From contig DEMN01000008.1 of NCBI GenBank assembly GCA_002359215.1, positions 124,001-188,000 of the forward strand: a DNA stretch of 64,000 nucleotides, read 5' to 3'. Shown piece after piece: positions 50,749 to 59,470 of this stretch (within the stretch, counting starts at the first letter, position 1; every line of letters begins with the position of its first letter). A model generated the notes under the pieces. It searched no databases. It had not been told where the DNA came from and saw only the letters and a program-made list of their open reading frames with translations. The stretch is from Flavobacteriales bacterium UBA2669. GTDB taxonomy: Bacteria; Bacteroidota; Bacteroidia; Flavobacteriales_E; Vicingaceae. The position numbers and the translations under genes were made by a program.

Positions 50749-52128
50749 TTATTTGACAAGTTTATTTTTTTCTTTTTTAGGAGTAAAAAGAGGTGAATTA
50801 AGATAGTCTTCTACAAGCTGCTCATAAAACGATTTTTTATTTAAGATTTTGGCTACACTAATTGCGATAAGAGCTGCTAACATCATAGAAAAAACACTTG
50901 TATGTCTGTTAGTCATTTCTAAAACTAAAATAAATGAAGTAAATGGAGCATGAGTTACTCCGGTCATAAAAGCAATCATTGAGGTAATAATAATTAAATT
51001 TTTAAATTCGGGGATGTTTAATAAATTTACTATGCTATCACCTAAAGTAGCTCCAATAGATAATGATGGTGCGAATATTCCTCCGGCCCCACCGCTAACG
51101 TAAGTAATAATAGAAGCGAAAAATCTTGATGGGAAAGTATGCCATTGTGTTGTAGCATTTTCATTAAAAAGTAAATTTACCATAACTGTTTTACCAGAAC
51201 CTGTGGAATCATTTCCAGTAAAGAATACTAATGTTGCAAATAATAAACCCATTAAAATGGCCCATGCGGCTTTTTGTTTGGTATATTTTAATATTTTTTT
51301 CCATCTAATTATTTTTAATAATATGCTAGAAAACAAGTAGCCAAAAAAGCTACTAAAAATGGCAGTTAAAATTACATGCACTATTGCAAGACCTTTCATC
51401 TCTGGTAGATCAGGAGTTCCAATATATAAATAAGAACCAAGAAAAAGTTGAGAGGTTAAACCGGCAATAATTACGGCAGTAAATAAATGGGTTCGCATAG
51501 CATTTAAGTGTGTTTTACCTAACTCTTCAATGGCAAACACAATTCCACCTAAAGGAGTATTAAATGCTGCTGCTAATCCAGCAGCACCACCAGAAATAAG
51601 CATCAGACGTTGATTAATTTTAGGCCAGAAGTCGGGAACAAAGCGATAAATAGTATTAAAAATTGCTCCCGAAATTTGTATAGTAGGACCTTCTCTACCT
51701 ATTGCTCCACCGCCAAGTAATAAGGTTATACTACTGACAATTTTTACAATAATTACTTTTACATTTAGCAGTTTTAAAATATTTGATGAGCCATTTTTTT
51801 GTCCTGAAAATTGAATGCTGGCAATAAGTTGTGGAATTCCACTACCTGATGCGGTGGGACTAAATTTATGAACCAACCACCATGCAATAAAAAAACTTAA
51901 TGGAGCTACAATAAAAATCCACCAAGCTCTTTCAAAATTAATAGTTTCATGAAGCTGTTCAACCCAATGGAATAGTTTTGAATAAAATACAGCTAATAAA
52001 CCGGCTACAATTGACGAAATCCAAAAAGGAAAAGACTGTAAGGTGAATTTTTTCAACTCATCATTTTGCATTTTGTTTTTAAACATTTGCAAAAGTGAAT
52101 TTATATAGGTTTTTATTTTTTTAAACAT
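50749..52128 (-). CDS. ClC-family chloride/proton antiporter
   Basis: A 459-residue membrane protein of the ClC family without CBS domains. Selectivity motifs are intact: GSGIP (95-99), GREGP (144-148) and GGIFAPSLS (about 345). Gating Glu146 is present, and Glu201/202 in FAIEEL matches the internal proton glutamate of exchangers, so an H+/Cl- antiporter rather than a channel is expected. It precedes the CPBP gene with one base between stop and ATG. A -7 box lies at 52151-52158. Confidence 0.92.
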   Translation of the reverse strand: MFKKIKTYINSLLQMFKNKMQNDELKKFTLQSFPFWISSIVAGLLAVFYSKLFHWVEQLHETINFERAWWIFIVAPLSFFIAWWLVHKFSPTASGSGIPQLIASIQFSGQKNGSSNILKLLNVKVIIVKIVSSITLLLGGGAIGREGPTIQISGAIFNTIYRFVPDFWPKINQRLMLISGGAAGLAAAFNTPLGGIVFAIEELGKTHLNAMRTHLFTAVIIAGLTSQLFLGSYLYIGTPDLPEMKGLAIVHVILTAIFSSFFGYLFSSILLKIIRWKKILKYTKQKAAWAILMGLLFATLVFFTGNDSTGSGKTVMVNLLFNENATTQWHTFPSRFFASIITYVSGGAGGIFAPSLSIGATLGDSIVNLLNIPEFKNLIIITSMIAFMTGVTHAPFTSFILVLEMTNRHTSVFSMMLAALIAISVAKILNKKSFYEQLVEDYLNSPLFTPKKEKNKLVK

Positions 52129-52150
52129 TTGGTTTGAAAAGTTGAACGGA

Positions 52151-52158
52151 CAAATTTA
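52151..52158 (-). promoter_or_regulatory. -7 box (TAAATTTG) of the ClC gene
   Basis: Exact TAnnTTTG on the minus strand, 22 bases before the ATG at 52128. It lies between the gene and the terminator of the preceding transcript. Confidence 0.5.
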
Positions 52159-52174
52159 AGTAGAACAAAATAAA

Positions 52175-52206
52175 AAGAGGCTACTTATTTAAATAAGTAG
52201 CCTCTT
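52175..52206 (-). terminator. Terminator of the M43 protease gene
   Basis: A perfect 32-bp palindrome (core AAGAGGCTACTTATTT) followed on the minus strand by TTTTTA. It can fold as a stem of up to 14 bp with a short loop. Confidence 0.8.
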
Positions 52207-52239
52207 AAAAACTAAAAACTAATTTGAAAAAATATTATT

Positions 52240-54390
52240 TTATTGGATTACTAATTTTTGTGTAATTACATTGTTATCAGCTCTAAATTGTACAAAGTAT
52301 ACACCTGAAGAAAGTTGATTGTTTTCATCAATTGAAAGGGTGTACTTTCCTACTGCAAAACTTTGTCCGTTTATAACACTGGTGACGTCTTTTCCTAATA
52401 AGTCTTTAACAACAACGGAAAGATTATCAACGTTTTTTGTAAGATTAAAACTAATTACAGCATTACTTTTTGTAGGATTAGGATAAATAATAAAATTGCT
52501 AATATTATCATATTGTTCTCCTATTGAAGAAATACCATCAATATTTATATCATCTAAGTAGAAGTTATTACCTCCTCCTGATTCAAAAGCGAATTTAAAA
52601 CGCACATTTGTTTCATTAGTTATTGTACTTAAGTTGATAGATTTCTCTACCCATTCTCCCGCTGTGGGAGTCCAAAATGAAGTTTTTAAGCCTGTTGTGG
52701 TTAAGTTAGCTCCCGTTAATGGTAATTTTAAAGTCCAAGTTTCTCCGCAATCTAAAGACCACCACACTAATAGTCGATCTGTATTTGTACTTGCTCTTCT
52801 TGCAAAGGCAATTTTAAATTTAAATACTGGGTTAGTTACGTTAGATAAATTGTAAGAAGGAGTAATTAATTCATCTTTCCATGAAGTTGCACTAGTTAAG
52901 TAATTTCTTAATTCTACAGCTGCACTTCCTGTGGCAGCAGCACTAGTGGTTCTTTGGAATTTTTGACCACCTGTAGGATCTACTGCTATAAAATCATTAG
53001 AAAAAGTAGTAGCATTTTCAAAGCTTTCCACTAAAACTCCAGAGTAATCAGCTGTTAGTGAGCTAACTGTAATAATGCTGTTTTTAGTAATAGTTCCTGT
53101 TCCTGTAGAGTTTCCAGGCTGATGAGTAGTACTATAAACTCCCGGGGTATTATAAGTTACTGTTGGATTTGCAGCAGTTGAATTAGCAGGTGTTCCTCCA
53201 CTAAAAGTCCAATTGTAAGAAGTTACAATACCATTATAAGAATTATCTGCATAAGTAACACTTGAACCTACACACACCATAGGGTTGTCATAAGTAAAAT
53301 CTGCTATTGGGGCACAGGTTACAGGTCCATAAGGATTAGCTGTTCCTGTAAATGATAAGTTTGAGGCATCAGACAATTGTTTTAGTCCTTGTGATGTGCT
53401 AGTATTACTTAAAACTGCATCCATTCTAGATTTTTGCCCTGCTGAAAACATATTTTGACAACTGTTATAACTCATATAGTTTTCTATTTGATCTAAAACA
53501 TTAGTTCCATAAAAATCTCCTGAAGGAACGTTGTTACAAGAGTTTTGAGTAGTTGGGCAACCAAAAGTGGATGTTGCATCTGGGGGAGTATCAGCTACAA
53601 AGTCTCCACCACCAGTTCCATTGTTTGAGCATCCCCCCTGAAAAGTATGTAATAACCCAAAACAATGTCCTATTTCGTGTGTTAATGTTCTGTCATTTCT
53701 ATTAATGAAGTTATGATCGATAACAACACCGTAGGTATTATTAATTCCACTCCAAGGGAATTGTGCGTATCCAGCAATAATTCCACCGCCACCACCACCA
53801 TCGATATTTACTACAGACCAAATATTAAAATATTTTTTGGTATCCCAACGGCTAACGTTTTTAACGGCATCATTAGCATCGATACTGAGTGGAGATTCTA
53901 TTCTTACAATTCCTTCTGTACAGTTTCCATTAGGATCTAAATGAGCTAATCTGAATTCTACTTTTGCATCAACAGCTACAGGAGCAAAAGGAGCATTGGT
54001 TGTATTTCTAGTTTGTGACGCATCACTGTTAAGTCTTCTAAAATCTTCATTTATGGTTAACATTGCATCTTCAATGTCTTGCTTAGATACATTTCCTTGA
54101 CCATTAAAAGTAACTATATGGAAAACAACAGGAATAATATAATTAGGCACTTTATCATTTGGGCCTCCTTTTTTTAAGTTTTGGGGATTATTTTGAATAA
54201 AGTCTCTAACTTGAGCTTCAAACTGTTCTTTTTGTTGAATTAAAGAAGGGTTTTGTTGAATTTGATTTTCATAGTGATGGTCTGCACCACACCAATCACC
54301 AGTCCTTTCAACTTGAGCATAAGCCTTTGGTGATGATGAAAATAATAAAGTAGCAAGTATTAATGATGCTGTAATTTTTAAAGATTTCAT
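52240..54390 (-). CDS. Secreted M43 (pappalysin-type) metalloprotease with PKD and T9SS tail
   Basis: A 716-residue secreted protease. Signal peptide, pro-region (about 27-80), then a metzincin catalytic domain with zinc site HEIGHCFGLLH (His238, Glu239, His242, His248) and Met-turn NYMSYN. A PKD domain follows (about 362-445; PVTCAPIADFTYDNP, ITSYNWTFSGGTP-like VTSYNWTFSGGTP), then a MAM/adhesion-like beta domain (about 450-625) and a type A T9SS tail (IYPNPTKSNAVISF, VVVKDLLGKDV, GVYFVQF). Own promoter at 54413-54420 and terminator at 52175-52206. Confidence 0.95.
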   Translation of the reverse strand: MKSLKITASLILATLLFSSSPKAYAQVERTGDWCGADHHYENQIQQNPSLIQQKEQFEAQVRDFIQNNPQNLKKGGPNDKVPNYIIPVVFHIVTFNGQGNVSKQDIEDAMLTINEDFRRLNSDASQTRNTTNAPFAPVAVDAKVEFRLAHLDPNGNCTEGIVRIESPLSIDANDAVKNVSRWDTKKYFNIWSVVNIDGGGGGGIIAGYAQFPWSGINNTYGVVIDHNFINRNDRTLTHEIGHCFGLLHTFQGGCSNNGTGGGDFVADTPPDATSTFGCPTTQNSCNNVPSGDFYGTNVLDQIENYMSYNSCQNMFSAGQKSRMDAVLSNTSTSQGLKQLSDASNLSFTGTANPYGPVTCAPIADFTYDNPMVCVGSSVTYADNSYNGIVTSYNWTFSGGTPANSTAANPTVTYNTPGVYSTTHQPGNSTGTGTITKNSIITVSSLTADYSGVLVESFENATTFSNDFIAVDPTGGQKFQRTTSAAATGSAAVELRNYLTSATSWKDELITPSYNLSNVTNPVFKFKIAFARRASTNTDRLLVWWSLDCGETWTLKLPLTGANLTTTGLKTSFWTPTAGEWVEKSINLSTITNETNVRFKFAFESGGGNNFYLDDINIDGISSIGEQYDNISNFIIYPNPTKSNAVISFNLTKNVDNLSVVVKDLLGKDVTSVINGQSFAVGKYTLSIDENNQLSSGVYFVQFRADNNVITQKLVIQ

Positions 54391-54412
54391 GTGTGAATTT
54401 TTAGTTTATTTA

Positions 54413-54420
54413 CAAATATA
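54413..54420 (-). promoter_or_regulatory. -7 box (TATATTTG) of the M43 protease gene
   Basis: Exact TAnnTTTG on the minus strand, 22 bases before the ATG at 54390. Confidence 0.5.
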
Positions 54421-54448
54421 ACCCTTTCTTTTGTTCTTTTTAAGGTTT

Positions 54449-54476
54449 TTTAGCACAGCATTATTAGAATGCTAAA
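54449..54476 (-). terminator. Possible terminator of the SDR gene
   Basis: Two competing stems exist: outer TTTAGCA (54449-54455) / TGCTAAA (54470-54476) and inner AGCATT (54457-54462) / AATGCT (54468-54473). The following T tract is poor, so termination is uncertain. Confidence 0.35.
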
Positions 54477-54481
54477 CTATA

Positions 54482-55198
54482 TTAAGTAATATCTCTTACT
54501 GTGCAGAGGGTGTTTTCTTGTAGTGTTTTGTCTGAAATAAACTTTGCAACAAGTTTTGCAGTAGCTAATGGAGATGCTAAATCGCCATTTTTTTTATAAG
54601 CTATAAACCGTTCAATACTTGAAAAATTAGTCTCTTCAGCTTTTCTAATAAACTCTTGCATACCAGTATCAATAATTCCTGGGGCTAAGCTCAAAACATT
54701 AATATTCAAACTTTTGTTATTAATTTCTTCTTTAAAAACCAAACTAAGTATATCTAGCCCTGCTTTGGTAGCACAATATACATTCCAGCCGTCAATAGGG
54801 CTTCTTCCAGCTCCTGAACTAATGTTTAATACAAGCTTTTTCACACCATTATTATAAGTTTTAAGCAGTTGATTGATGAGCAATGTTGGTGTAATAAGGT
54901 TGAGGTTGTAGGTGCTAATTATTTTATCACAATCGAGGTTTCCTAAGTATTTAATATCACCAACAATTCCAGCATTATTTACTAGAGTAATGCTTGTAGC
55001 ATTTTTTAATTCGGGAAATTGAAATTGTTTAACAGCATCTAAATCTGTTAAATCAATTTTTAAATGTTGAAATTGTTCATGATTAATATTATTTGTTCTG
55101 GAAATGCCATAAATAAAATTATTTTCATCATTTAATAGTAATTCTGTTAAGGATCTACCTAAACCTTTGCTCGATCCAGTAATAAAATAATAATTCAT
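54482..55198 (-). CDS. Short-chain dehydrogenase (sepiapterin-reductase-like)
   Basis: A 238-residue classical SDR. It has the NADP motif TGSSKGLG (7-14), the NNAG segment (LVNNAGIVGD, about 74), the catalytic Ser-Tyr-Lys (NISSGAG; VYCATKAG) and the PG motif (SLAPGIIDT). The ISRTNN after strand 2 suggests NADPH, as in sepiapterin or benzil reductases. It lies 5 bases after the cystathionine gamma-synthase stop, so it is co-transcribed, but a role in sulfur metabolism is not evident. Confidence 0.87.
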   Translation of the reverse strand: MNYYFITGSSKGLGRSLTELLLNDENNFIYGISRTNNINHEQFQHLKIDLTDLDAVKQFQFPELKNATSITLVNNAGIVGDIKYLGNLDCDKIISTYNLNLITPTLLINQLLKTYNNGVKKLVLNISSGAGRSPIDGWNVYCATKAGLDILSLVFKEEINNKSLNINVLSLAPGIIDTGMQEFIRKAEETNFSSIERFIAYKKNGDLASPLATAKLVAKFISDKTLQENTLCTVRDIT

Positions 55199-55203
55199 AA
55201 TTT

Positions 55204-56343
55204 TTAGTTTAGTGCATTACTTAAATCGGTTAATAAATCATCAGCATCTTCAACACCAACACTTAGTCTTATAAGTGAATCAACAATGCCTATTTTTTCT
55301 CTTTCTACTTTTGGAATAGCTGCATGTGTCATGGTTGCAGGGTGTCCTATTAATGACTCTACACCACCTAGTGATTCTGCCAAAGCAAATAGTTGCACTT
55401 TTTTTACTATGTTTAAAGCATCTTCTAATTTATTTCCTTTAAGAGAGAAAGAAATCATGCCACCAAAATCTCTCATTTGAGTTTTAGCTACAGTATGATT
55501 TGGATGTGAAGTAAACCCTGGCCAATATACGTTTTCAACTTTTGGATGAGTAGCTAAATATTTAGCAATTATTTTTCCATTTTCGCAATGTCTTTGCATT
55601 CTTAAGTGTAATGTTTTGATTCCTCTAAGTACTAAAAATGCATCTTGTGGACCACAAACTGCCCCACTACTATTTTGAATTCTATAAATTTCCTTTGCAA
55701 TTTTTTCGTCATTAACTATTAACGCTCCCATAACTACATCAGAGTGTCCTCCTAGATATTTGGTAGCGGAGTGCATCACTATATCAGCACCCAAATCTAA
55801 CGGATTTTGTAAGTAAGGAGTTGCAAAAGTATTATCAACAGCCAATAAAACATTATTCTTTTTGGCAATAGTAGCAACAGCTTTAATGTCAATAATATTC
55901 ATCATTGGGTTGGTCGGTGTTTCAATCCAAATAAGCTTAGTATTATCATTAATTTTTTCTTCAATAGTCTTGGTATTGTGCATAGGTACAAAGTGGAAAT
56001 TAATACCATATTTCTCAAAAATAGTAGTGAAGATTCTGTAAGAACCACCATATAAATCGTTTGTAGAAATTACTTCATCACCCGGATTTAACATTTTAAT
56101 TATACCATCTATTGCAGCTAAACCAGAACCAAAACAAGCACCAAATTTTCCATTTTCAATGGCTGCTAAATTTTTTTCTAAGGTATGTCTTGTAGGGTTA
56201 AGTGTTCTTGAATATTCATACCCTTTGTGGTTTCCAATACCATTTTGAACATAAGTGGAGGTTTGGTAAATGGGGGTCATAATTGCTCCTGTAGCTGGAT
56301 CGGGTTTAAGACCTGCATGTATAACTTTTGTTCCGAATTTCAT
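55204..56343 (-). CDS. metB: Cystathionine gamma-synthase/lyase family PLP enzyme
   Basis: A 379-residue cytosolic fold-type I PLP enzyme of trans-sulfuration. PLP lysine Lys195 lies in MHSATKYLGGHSD, with AIDNTFATPYLQ-like AVDNTFATPYLQNP and the N-terminal TKVIHAG. C-terminal SLGGVESLIGHPATMTHA and IRLSVGVEDADDLL are family hallmarks. Synthase (MetB) and lyase (MetC) cannot be told apart by sequence alone; the length and this context fit either. A -7 box (TATTTTTG) is at 56375-56382. No SAM riboswitch was found. Confidence 0.9.
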   Translation of the reverse strand: MKFGTKVIHAGLKPDPATGAIMTPIYQTSTYVQNGIGNHKGYEYSRTLNPTRHTLEKNLAAIENGKFGACFGSGLAAIDGIIKMLNPGDEVISTNDLYGGSYRIFTTIFEKYGINFHFVPMHNTKTIEEKINDNTKLIWIETPTNPMMNIIDIKAVATIAKKNNVLLAVDNTFATPYLQNPLDLGADIVMHSATKYLGGHSDVVMGALIVNDEKIAKEIYRIQNSSGAVCGPQDAFLVLRGIKTLHLRMQRHCENGKIIAKYLATHPKVENVYWPGFTSHPNHTVAKTQMRDFGGMISFSLKGNKLEDALNIVKKVQLFALAESLGGVESLIGHPATMTHAAIPKVEREKIGIVDSLIRLSVGVEDADDLLTDLSNALN

Positions 56344-56374
56344 TTCTTGTTGTATAATAGTAATTGATTTAATA

Positions 56375-56382
56375 CAAAAATA
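56375..56382 (-). promoter_or_regulatory. -7 box (TATTTTTG) of the metB-SDR unit
   Basis: Exact TAnnTTTG on the minus strand, 31 bases before the ATG at 56343. Confidence 0.45.
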
Positions 56383-56442
56383 AGTAAAGAAAGTTGGACT
56401 TAGTAATTTAACGTGAATGAGCTATTTGTTAGAGGGGAAATT

Positions 56443-57351
56443 CTACTCATAAAAATTATATTCATACTGAATAATTGTAAGAAATTCGGTAGCAATAACT
56501 TTGGTAAGTTGGGCAGTCATTAGCATATTTTTATCGTATAGAAATTGTGTCGAGGTTTTATACTCATCATTTTCATAAGTTTTAATTTCCATTAAATTGC
56601 CTATTTCATCGTATATAAATTGCTCTTTTTTTATAAGGTTTTTATTAAGATCAGCATGAGTGGTTCGCTCACCCAACCTGCCAATTTCGTTGAATTGGTA
56701 GGTGATTTTTGATTTTTTATTACCAATTAAATACTTAGTATATACTTCTGATAAATAGCCTAACTCATCATAATAGTAAAATGTTTCTTTGTAGCTTTTT
56801 CCGTAACTATTATAATAGGTAATTTTTTCTTGATTTTTAGATAATTTTTCAAAATGAAAGCTATCGGTTTTAATGATGTATTGCTTTTTTAAGTTAAAAT
56901 CATTTTTAGTGTTACTGGCATTTTCTTCTCGAGCATACGTTTCTTTCAATAAATTGCCTTTAGCATCATAATCGTAAGTTAGCGAAAAAAAACCGTTATT
57001 ATCTGTTTTTCGTTTTACAATAATTTTACTTTCACTATTATAAGTGTAAGCGATGACACTCGTGTCTTTTTTAATGTTTTGAGATAGAAAGGTAGAATAT
57101 TGCTGTTGCAACATACCGTTCTCATTGAACTCATAATAGAAATCTACATTTTTTTTTCTGATAATATCTTTTACTTTTTTAGAAGACCAACTGCCTTTAA
57201 TAGATTTTATTTTATTGATTTTAATGAATTTTTCATTGAAAAAAGGATCTTCATCAAAAAGCTGTTTGTTGGCATCCAATAATTGTGCTTTGGTATTTAA
57301 TGAAAGCAAAAAAAATAAAAAAAGGCTTAAAAGATATTTTACTATAAGCAT
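56443..57351 (-). CDS. Exported protein with RHS/YD-like repeats
   Basis: A 302-residue exported protein with an N-terminal signal (MLIVKYLLSLFLFFLLSLNT, cleavage after KAQ) and several YD-type units: YDYDAKGNLLKE, YYDELGYLSEVY, QFNEIGRLGERTT and IYDEIGNLMEIKT. Such YDxxGx repeats bind carbohydrate or form beta-shells in larger Rhs proteins, but this is far too short for a toxin shell. It lies 13 bases after fcl on the same strand. Function unknown. Confidence 0.7.
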   Translation of the reverse strand: MLIVKYLLSLFLFFLLSLNTKAQLLDANKQLFDEDPFFNEKFIKINKIKSIKGSWSSKKVKDIIRKKNVDFYYEFNENGMLQQQYSTFLSQNIKKDTSVIAYTYNSESKIIVKRKTDNNGFFSLTYDYDAKGNLLKETYAREENASNTKNDFNLKKQYIIKTDSFHFEKLSKNQEKITYYNSYGKSYKETFYYYDELGYLSEVYTKYLIGNKKSKITYQFNEIGRLGERTTHADLNKNLIKKEQFIYDEIGNLMEIKTYENDEYKTSTQFLYDKNMLMTAQLTKVIATEFLTIIQYEYNFYE

Positions 57352-57364
57352 AAAACGATTAATT

Positions 57365-58291
57365 TTAGAAAGTATCTTTTACTTCTTCATAAACAGTTTT
57401 AATTCCTTCTTCTAAAGAGATATTGTGTTTCCATCCTAATTGATTAATTCTGGATACATCCATTAATTTTCGTGGAGTTCCATCAGGTTTGGAGATGTTG
57501 AAAACTAAATCGCCTTTATAGCCAACGGTTTTTTTAACCAATAAAGCTAAGTCTTTAATAGAAATATCTGTACCTGAACCTACATTTACAAATAATTCTT
57601 CGTTGTAGTTTTTCATTAAAAACAGACAAGCAGCAGCTAAGTCATCAACATGCAAAAATTCTCTAAGAGGAGTTCCTGTTCCCCAAATTTCTACTTGTAG
57701 TTGGTTTTCTAATTTGGCAGTATGAAATTTTCTAATTAAAGCAGGTAATACATGGGAGTTGTTTAAATCATAATTATCATTCGGACCATAGAGGTTAGTT
57801 GGCATTGCCGAAATAAAATTACAACCGTATTGTCTTCTATACGATTCACAAAGTTTGATGCCGGCTATTTTAGCAATAGCATAAGGTTCATTAGTAGCCT
57901 CTAAAAAACCTGTTAAAAGATATTCTTCTTTTAATGGTTGGGGAGCCATTTTTGGATAAATACAAGAGGAGCCTAAAAACAATAATTTAGTTACTTTATT
58001 TAAATAAGCAGCATGAATTACGTTGGCTTCTATCATTAAATTTTGATAAAGAAAATCGGCTCTATAAACATTATTGGCGTGAATTCCACCTACTTTTGCT
58101 GCAGCTAAAAAAACATAATCAAGTTTTTCTGTTTCAAAAAAACTATTTACCGCTTGTTGGTTAGTTAAATCCAATTCTTTAGAGGGTTTAACTAATAAGT
58201 TTGTGAAACCATTGCTTTTTAGCTGTCTAACGATAGCTGAACCAACCATGCCGTTATGTCCGGCAACATAAATTTTATCAGATTTATTCAT
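57365..58291 (-). CDS. fcl: GDP-L-fucose synthase
   Basis: A 308-residue extended SDR that epimerises and reduces GDP-4-keto-6-deoxymannose to GDP-L-fucose. The cofactor motif is GHNGMVGSA (8-16), and the catalytic pair lies in PYAIAKIAG with TNLYGPNDNYDLNNSHVLPA downstream, all signatures of WcaG. It overlaps gmd by 8 bases, giving the complete two-step route from GDP-mannose to GDP-fucose, used for surface glycans. Confidence 0.95.
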   Translation of the reverse strand: MNKSDKIYVAGHNGMVGSAIVRQLKSNGFTNLLVKPSKELDLTNQQAVNSFFETEKLDYVFLAAAKVGGIHANNVYRADFLYQNLMIEANVIHAAYLNKVTKLLFLGSSCIYPKMAPQPLKEEYLLTGFLEATNEPYAIAKIAGIKLCESYRRQYGCNFISAMPTNLYGPNDNYDLNNSHVLPALIRKFHTAKLENQLQVEIWGTGTPLREFLHVDDLAAACLFLMKNYNEELFVNVGSGTDISIKDLALLVKKTVGYKGDLVFNISKPDGTPRKLMDVSRINQLGWKHNISLEEGIKTVYEEVKDTF

Positions 58292-59375
58292 TGTAATTCA
58301 TTACATCATGTCCGCCCTCGAGCAAGTATTTATCTCTTTTAAATAAATTCACATCAGATTGAATCATATCTTTTATTAAGTCTTGTAAATTATGTTTTGG
58401 TTTCCAACCTAAGTTGTTAAATGCTTTAGAAGCATCTCCAATTAATAAATCTACTTCTGTAGGTCTGAAATAATTAGGGTCAATTTCTATAAGAATATCT
58501 CCTGTTTCAGCATTAATTCCTTTTTCATCAACACCTGTTCCTTCCCATTTCATTTTAATATCCACTTCATTAAAAGCCATTGTAATAAAATCTCTTACTG
58601 AAGTAGTTTCTCCAGTTGCTAATACATAATCTTCGGGTGTTTCTTGTTGTAACATTAGCCACATACCTTCAACATAGTCTTTCGCATGTCCCCAATCTCT
58701 TTTAGCATCAATATTTCCTAAATAAATTTTCTTTTGCATGCCTAACTTAATTCTGGCAACACCTCGTGTAATTTTTCTGGTAACAAAAGTTTCTCCTCTA
58801 ATAGGGCTTTCATGGTTAAATAATATTCCATTACAAGCATACATTCCATAGGCCTCTCGGTAGTTTTTAGTAATCCAAAAAGCATATAATTTTGCTACTG
58901 CATAAGGACTTCTTGGATAAAAGGGAGTGGTTTCCGTTTGAGGAACTTCTTGCACTTTTCCATATAATTCTGAAGTTGATGCTTGATAGAATTTTGTTTT
59001 GGTTTCTAATTTTAGAATTCTTATGGCTTCTAAAATCCTTAGTGCACCAACAGCATCAGAGTTAGCAGTATATTCAGGTGTTTCAAAGGAAACTTTCACA
59101 TGTGATTGAGCTGCTAAGTTATAAATTTCATCTGGCTGAACATCTTGAATAATTTTTATAATGTTTGTTGAATCAGTCATATCTCCATAATGTAAAATAA
59201 ATTTCACATTATCTTCATGCAAATCGGTGTATAGATGGTCAATTCTATTAGTGTTAAAAAGTGAACTTCTTCTTTTTATACCATGAACTTCATATCCTTT
59301 ACTTAATAATAATTCAGCTAAATAAGCACCATCTTGTCCGGTAACTCCTGTTATTAATGCAACTTTTTTTGACAT
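58284..59375 (-). CDS. gmd: GDP-mannose 4,6-dehydratase
   Basis: A 363-residue extended SDR that makes GDP-4-keto-6-deoxymannose. It shows GVTGQDGAYLAELLL, the KRRSSLFNTNRIDHLY specificity loop, QASTSELYGKVQEVPQ, the active-site YPRSPYAVAKLYAFW and NHESPIRGETFVTRKI, all diagnostic. It is the first gene of the gmd-fcl unit. Its upstream region has the terminator of the preceding lipoprotein gene (59415-59447). Confidence 0.97.
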   Translation of the reverse strand: MSKKVALITGVTGQDGAYLAELLLSKGYEVHGIKRRSSLFNTNRIDHLYTDLHEDNVKFILHYGDMTDSTNIIKIIQDVQPDEIYNLAAQSHVKVSFETPEYTANSDAVGALRILEAIRILKLETKTKFYQASTSELYGKVQEVPQTETTPFYPRSPYAVAKLYAFWITKNYREAYGMYACNGILFNHESPIRGETFVTRKITRGVARIKLGMQKKIYLGNIDAKRDWGHAKDYVEGMWLMLQQETPEDYVLATGETTSVRDFITMAFNEVDIKMKWEGTGVDEKGINAETGDILIEIDPNYFRPTEVDLLIGDASKAFNNLGWKPKHNLQDLIKDMIQSDVNLFKRDKYLLEGGHDVMNYNE

Positions 59376-59414
59376 TGGTTTAATTTTTTACAATAATACT
59401 AATTCTTGTAAAAA

Positions 59415-59447
59415 AAAACATCCTATTTAGCTAAAATAGGATGTTTT
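59415..59447 (-). terminator. Terminator of the peptide-binding lipoprotein gene
   Basis: A perfect 14-bp stem (59415-59428 with 59434-59447, core ACATCCTATTT) with a 5-base loop, followed on the minus strand by eight or more T. Confidence 0.9.
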
Positions 59448-59470
59448 AAAATTACTTATGGGGTTATTAT

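Noticed and set aside
56344..56442. SAM riboswitch before the cystathionine gamma-synthase gene
   Set aside because: No SAM aptamer-like structure or conserved core was found in the upstream bases.
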